The position numbers and the translations under genes were made by a program. The notes below the pieces were generated by a model, which was given only the letters and a program-made list of their open reading frames with translations, did not search any database and was not told where the DNA came from. Below are positions 62,913 to 64,000 of a stretch of DNA of 64,000 nt, piece after piece. Origin of the DNA: Sphingopyxis sp. H050 (GTDB lineage Bacteria; Pseudomonadota; Alphaproteobacteria; Sphingomonadales; Sphingomonadaceae); assembly GCF_001468265.1 (NCBI RefSeq), contig NZ_LNRZ01000004.1:248001-312000 (forward strand). The letters run 5' to 3'. Every line of letters begins with the position of its first letter. The stretch's first letter is position 1.

Positions 62913-63272
62913 TTCTCGTCTCCTTGCACATTCGCCCGACCCGATGCCGGGCGATGGGCGGACCGAAGGGACGGCCCTTGAGCGCGCTGCGAACCGCAGG
63001 CCGAAGCGAAGCGGAGGACCGGAAGCGCGGGGCTGATTTGGAGCGAAGCGGCCGCGAGGAGCGCCGCCAAAGCGGCGCGGGGAAATCAGTTCCGCGCGAT
63101 GGTTTCGCGAGGCGCGCGGCCGTCCCAGGTCATGCGCCCAAGGAGCCGGCGACGGGTTGGTGAGACACGAAAGGACGAGATGCGCGCGCGGACAGGAAGC
63201 CCAGTCCGGCGTCTTTCCGGGAAGCCATGATTGCTTTCGCGGCCACGAGGCCGCGGCTATAGCCTCACGGCG
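62913..63272. other. Intergenic region without a convincing gene
   Basis: This 360-nt GC-rich stretch has only shadow ORFs. It holds a second GGAGCGAAGCGG copy (63040-63051) and, close to the next gene, the 18-nt palindrome CGCGGCC-ACGA-GGCCGCG (63238-63255), a possible hairpin or operator. Confidence 0.4.
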
Positions 63273-63500
63273 ATGAACGAAGGAACGACGATTGCGGGGC
63301 AGATCGAACGGCTGATCGTGCGGCTGGACGGCGCGGCGGTGTGCGATGCCTGCGTGACTGACCGGCTCAACCTGTCGGTTACCGCACAGGCCAATGTCGT
63401 CACCTGCGCGCTCGGCGGCACGCGCGGATTCGAGCGGCAGAAGGACGAATGCACGTTATGCGGAAGCGCCCGGACGGTGATCCGCCGCACCGCCCGGTAG
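63273..63500 (+). CDS. Small protein with a CxxC pair zinc-site candidate
   Basis: 75 residues from MNEGTTIAGQIERLIVRLDG (ATG 63273). Two cysteine pairs, CDAC (about 24-27) and CTLC (about 60-63), with helical sequence between, suggest a small zinc ribbon or treble-clef-like protein. I recognise no family. It is the only plus-strand gene of the window's last 6 kb. Confidence 0.6.
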   Translation: MNEGTTIAGQIERLIVRLDGAAVCDACVTDRLNLSVTAQANVVTCALGGTRGFERQKDECTLCGSARTVIRRTAR

Positions 63501-63553
63501 GTCAGGCGGCAGGGGTTTTCGGCACGCGAGCGCGCAGTGCGGCGCGATTTGGG

Positions 63554-64000
63554 CTAGTTGCCGTCGCCCGCGAGCGCGCGCGACAGCGCCTCGTTGGTCG
63601 CGTCGATCTCGATGCGGTCTGCGAAAATCGCGCACCAGCCGCCACCGAACTCCCCGATGCGGGGCTTGGAACAGGTCATGGCCCATTCAAAGCCGATCGG
63701 CCCCTTGGCGAGCGTTTCGGGGCAACATCGCTGGATCACCACCGCGATGGCAGCGGCATCGAAATCGTCCATGCTGGCGAAACACACGATCCGCGCGGAT
63801 GGATCGTCGGGGCAGGTTTCAGCGATGAAATCGGCTCCGATGGTGGGAAATTCGGGATCGTTGAACGCCTCGCGAAACCCGCTCCACCGCGCGTTCGCAT
63901 CGTCCGGCGGAAAGGCTGCGAGCAGCGCCGCGCTCGGCGGATCGGGCGCGTCGTCATTCGCTAGCGCGTAGCCAGCGTTTGCGACTTCCTCGATCAGCGC
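63554..64000 (-). CDS. Hypothetical element protein (partial, start beyond window)
   Basis: 148 codons are visible; the frame stays open to the window edge, so the start lies past 64000. The sequence is acidic with stretches such as NDPEFPTIGADFIAETCPDD and GFEWAMTCSKPRIGEFGGGW and no recognised domain. Composition matches the conjugative element. I know of no function. Confidence 0.6.
   Translation of the reverse strand, partial: ALIEEVANAGYALANDDAPDPPSAALLAAFPPDDANARWSGFREAFNDPEFPTIGADFIAETCPDDPSARIVCFASMDDFDAAAIAVVIQRCCPETLAKGPIGFEWAMTCSKPRIGEFGGGWCAIFADRIEIDATNEALSRALAGDGN

Larger units (their letters stand above)
41887..64000. mobile_element. Integrative conjugative element (trb-type), incomplete in window
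   Basis: A full mating-pair formation set (trbB, C, D, E, J, L, F, G, I), coupling protein, relaxase with oriT candidate, DUF2274, DUF736 and an AlpA-like HTH define a conjugative element of the trb type found in Rhizobiales and Sphingomonadales chromosomes. The left boundary is set by the tRNA-end repeat. No integrase or replication gene is visible; the other end lies beyond 64000. Confidence 0.85.

Overview
The window looks like a chromosomal segment from an alphaproteobacterium of the order Sphingomonadales, probably Sphingopyxis or a close relative. The evidence is high GC, dense operons with 1-4 nt start/stop overlaps, a cyo-SURF1-RegBA block, a TonB receptor heading an aromatic catabolic cluster, and a trb-type conjugative element with DUF2274, DUF736 and DUF3363-type genes. 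The genus is an inference from gene content.

Layout. 1-0.6 kb: the end of an aminotransferase and a small membrane protein. 0.7-8.7 kb: a complete minus-strand high-affinity K+ operon, a 27-codon leader ORF followed by kdpFABCDE. 9-18 kb: an AraC regulator, a DUF885 peptidase-like protein, a plus-strand cluster (LuxR-type HTH, small membrane proteins, short RadC-domain protein, MarR-like regulator), two acyl-CoA dehydrogenases and a LysR regulator. 17.7-24.5 kb: a bo3-type ubiquinol oxidase operon (cyoABCD), SURF1, and a redox-responsive RegB/RegA pair, all minus strand and tightly coupled. 24.6-28.3 kb: an MFS carrier, MobA, the 3' remnant of a YihQ-type sulfoquinovosidase and an iron-type alcohol dehydrogenase. 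28.3-29.5 kb: a lower-GC scar with a truncated SsuD-like monooxygenase end and the 3' part of a tRNA.

29.5-41.4 kb: one plus-strand catabolic operon: TonB receptor, SDRs, three NTF2-like proteins, a DUF1857/AtaL-like protein, tautomerase, FAH-family hydrolase, GntR regulator, semialdehyde dehydrogenase, two vicinal-oxygen-chelate proteins, an aldolase-II-like protein and a 2-oxo-hexenedioate decarboxylase/hydratase. Together they suggest a meta-cleavage (extradiol) pathway for an unidentified aromatic. The block is bracketed by two near-identical tRNA 3' remnants (29.10 and 41.89 kb).

41.9-64.0 kb: an integrative conjugative element that continues past the window. It carries an AlpA-like HTH, DUF2274, trbI-G-F-L-J-E-D-C-B, a CopG-like protein, a TraG/VirD4 coupling protein, a MOBP relaxase with an oriT candidate, and DUF736. 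Between traG and the relaxase sits cargo I cannot match to a described system. A plus-strand five-gene operon encodes an acyl-carrier-protein-like protein, an XRE regulator, an M78 (ImmA/IrrE) metallopeptidase with a C-terminal chagasin-like domain, a cytosolic papain-family peptidase and a thymidylate-synthase-like protein. It converges on a minus-strand operon encoding an RHH protein, a MazG-like pyrophosphohydrolase fused to an unknown His-rich domain, and a uracil-DNA-glycosylase-like protein. Protease, apparent protease inhibitor and nucleotide/uracil enzymes in the cargo slot of an ICE make this the best candidate for a new defence or element-maintenance system.
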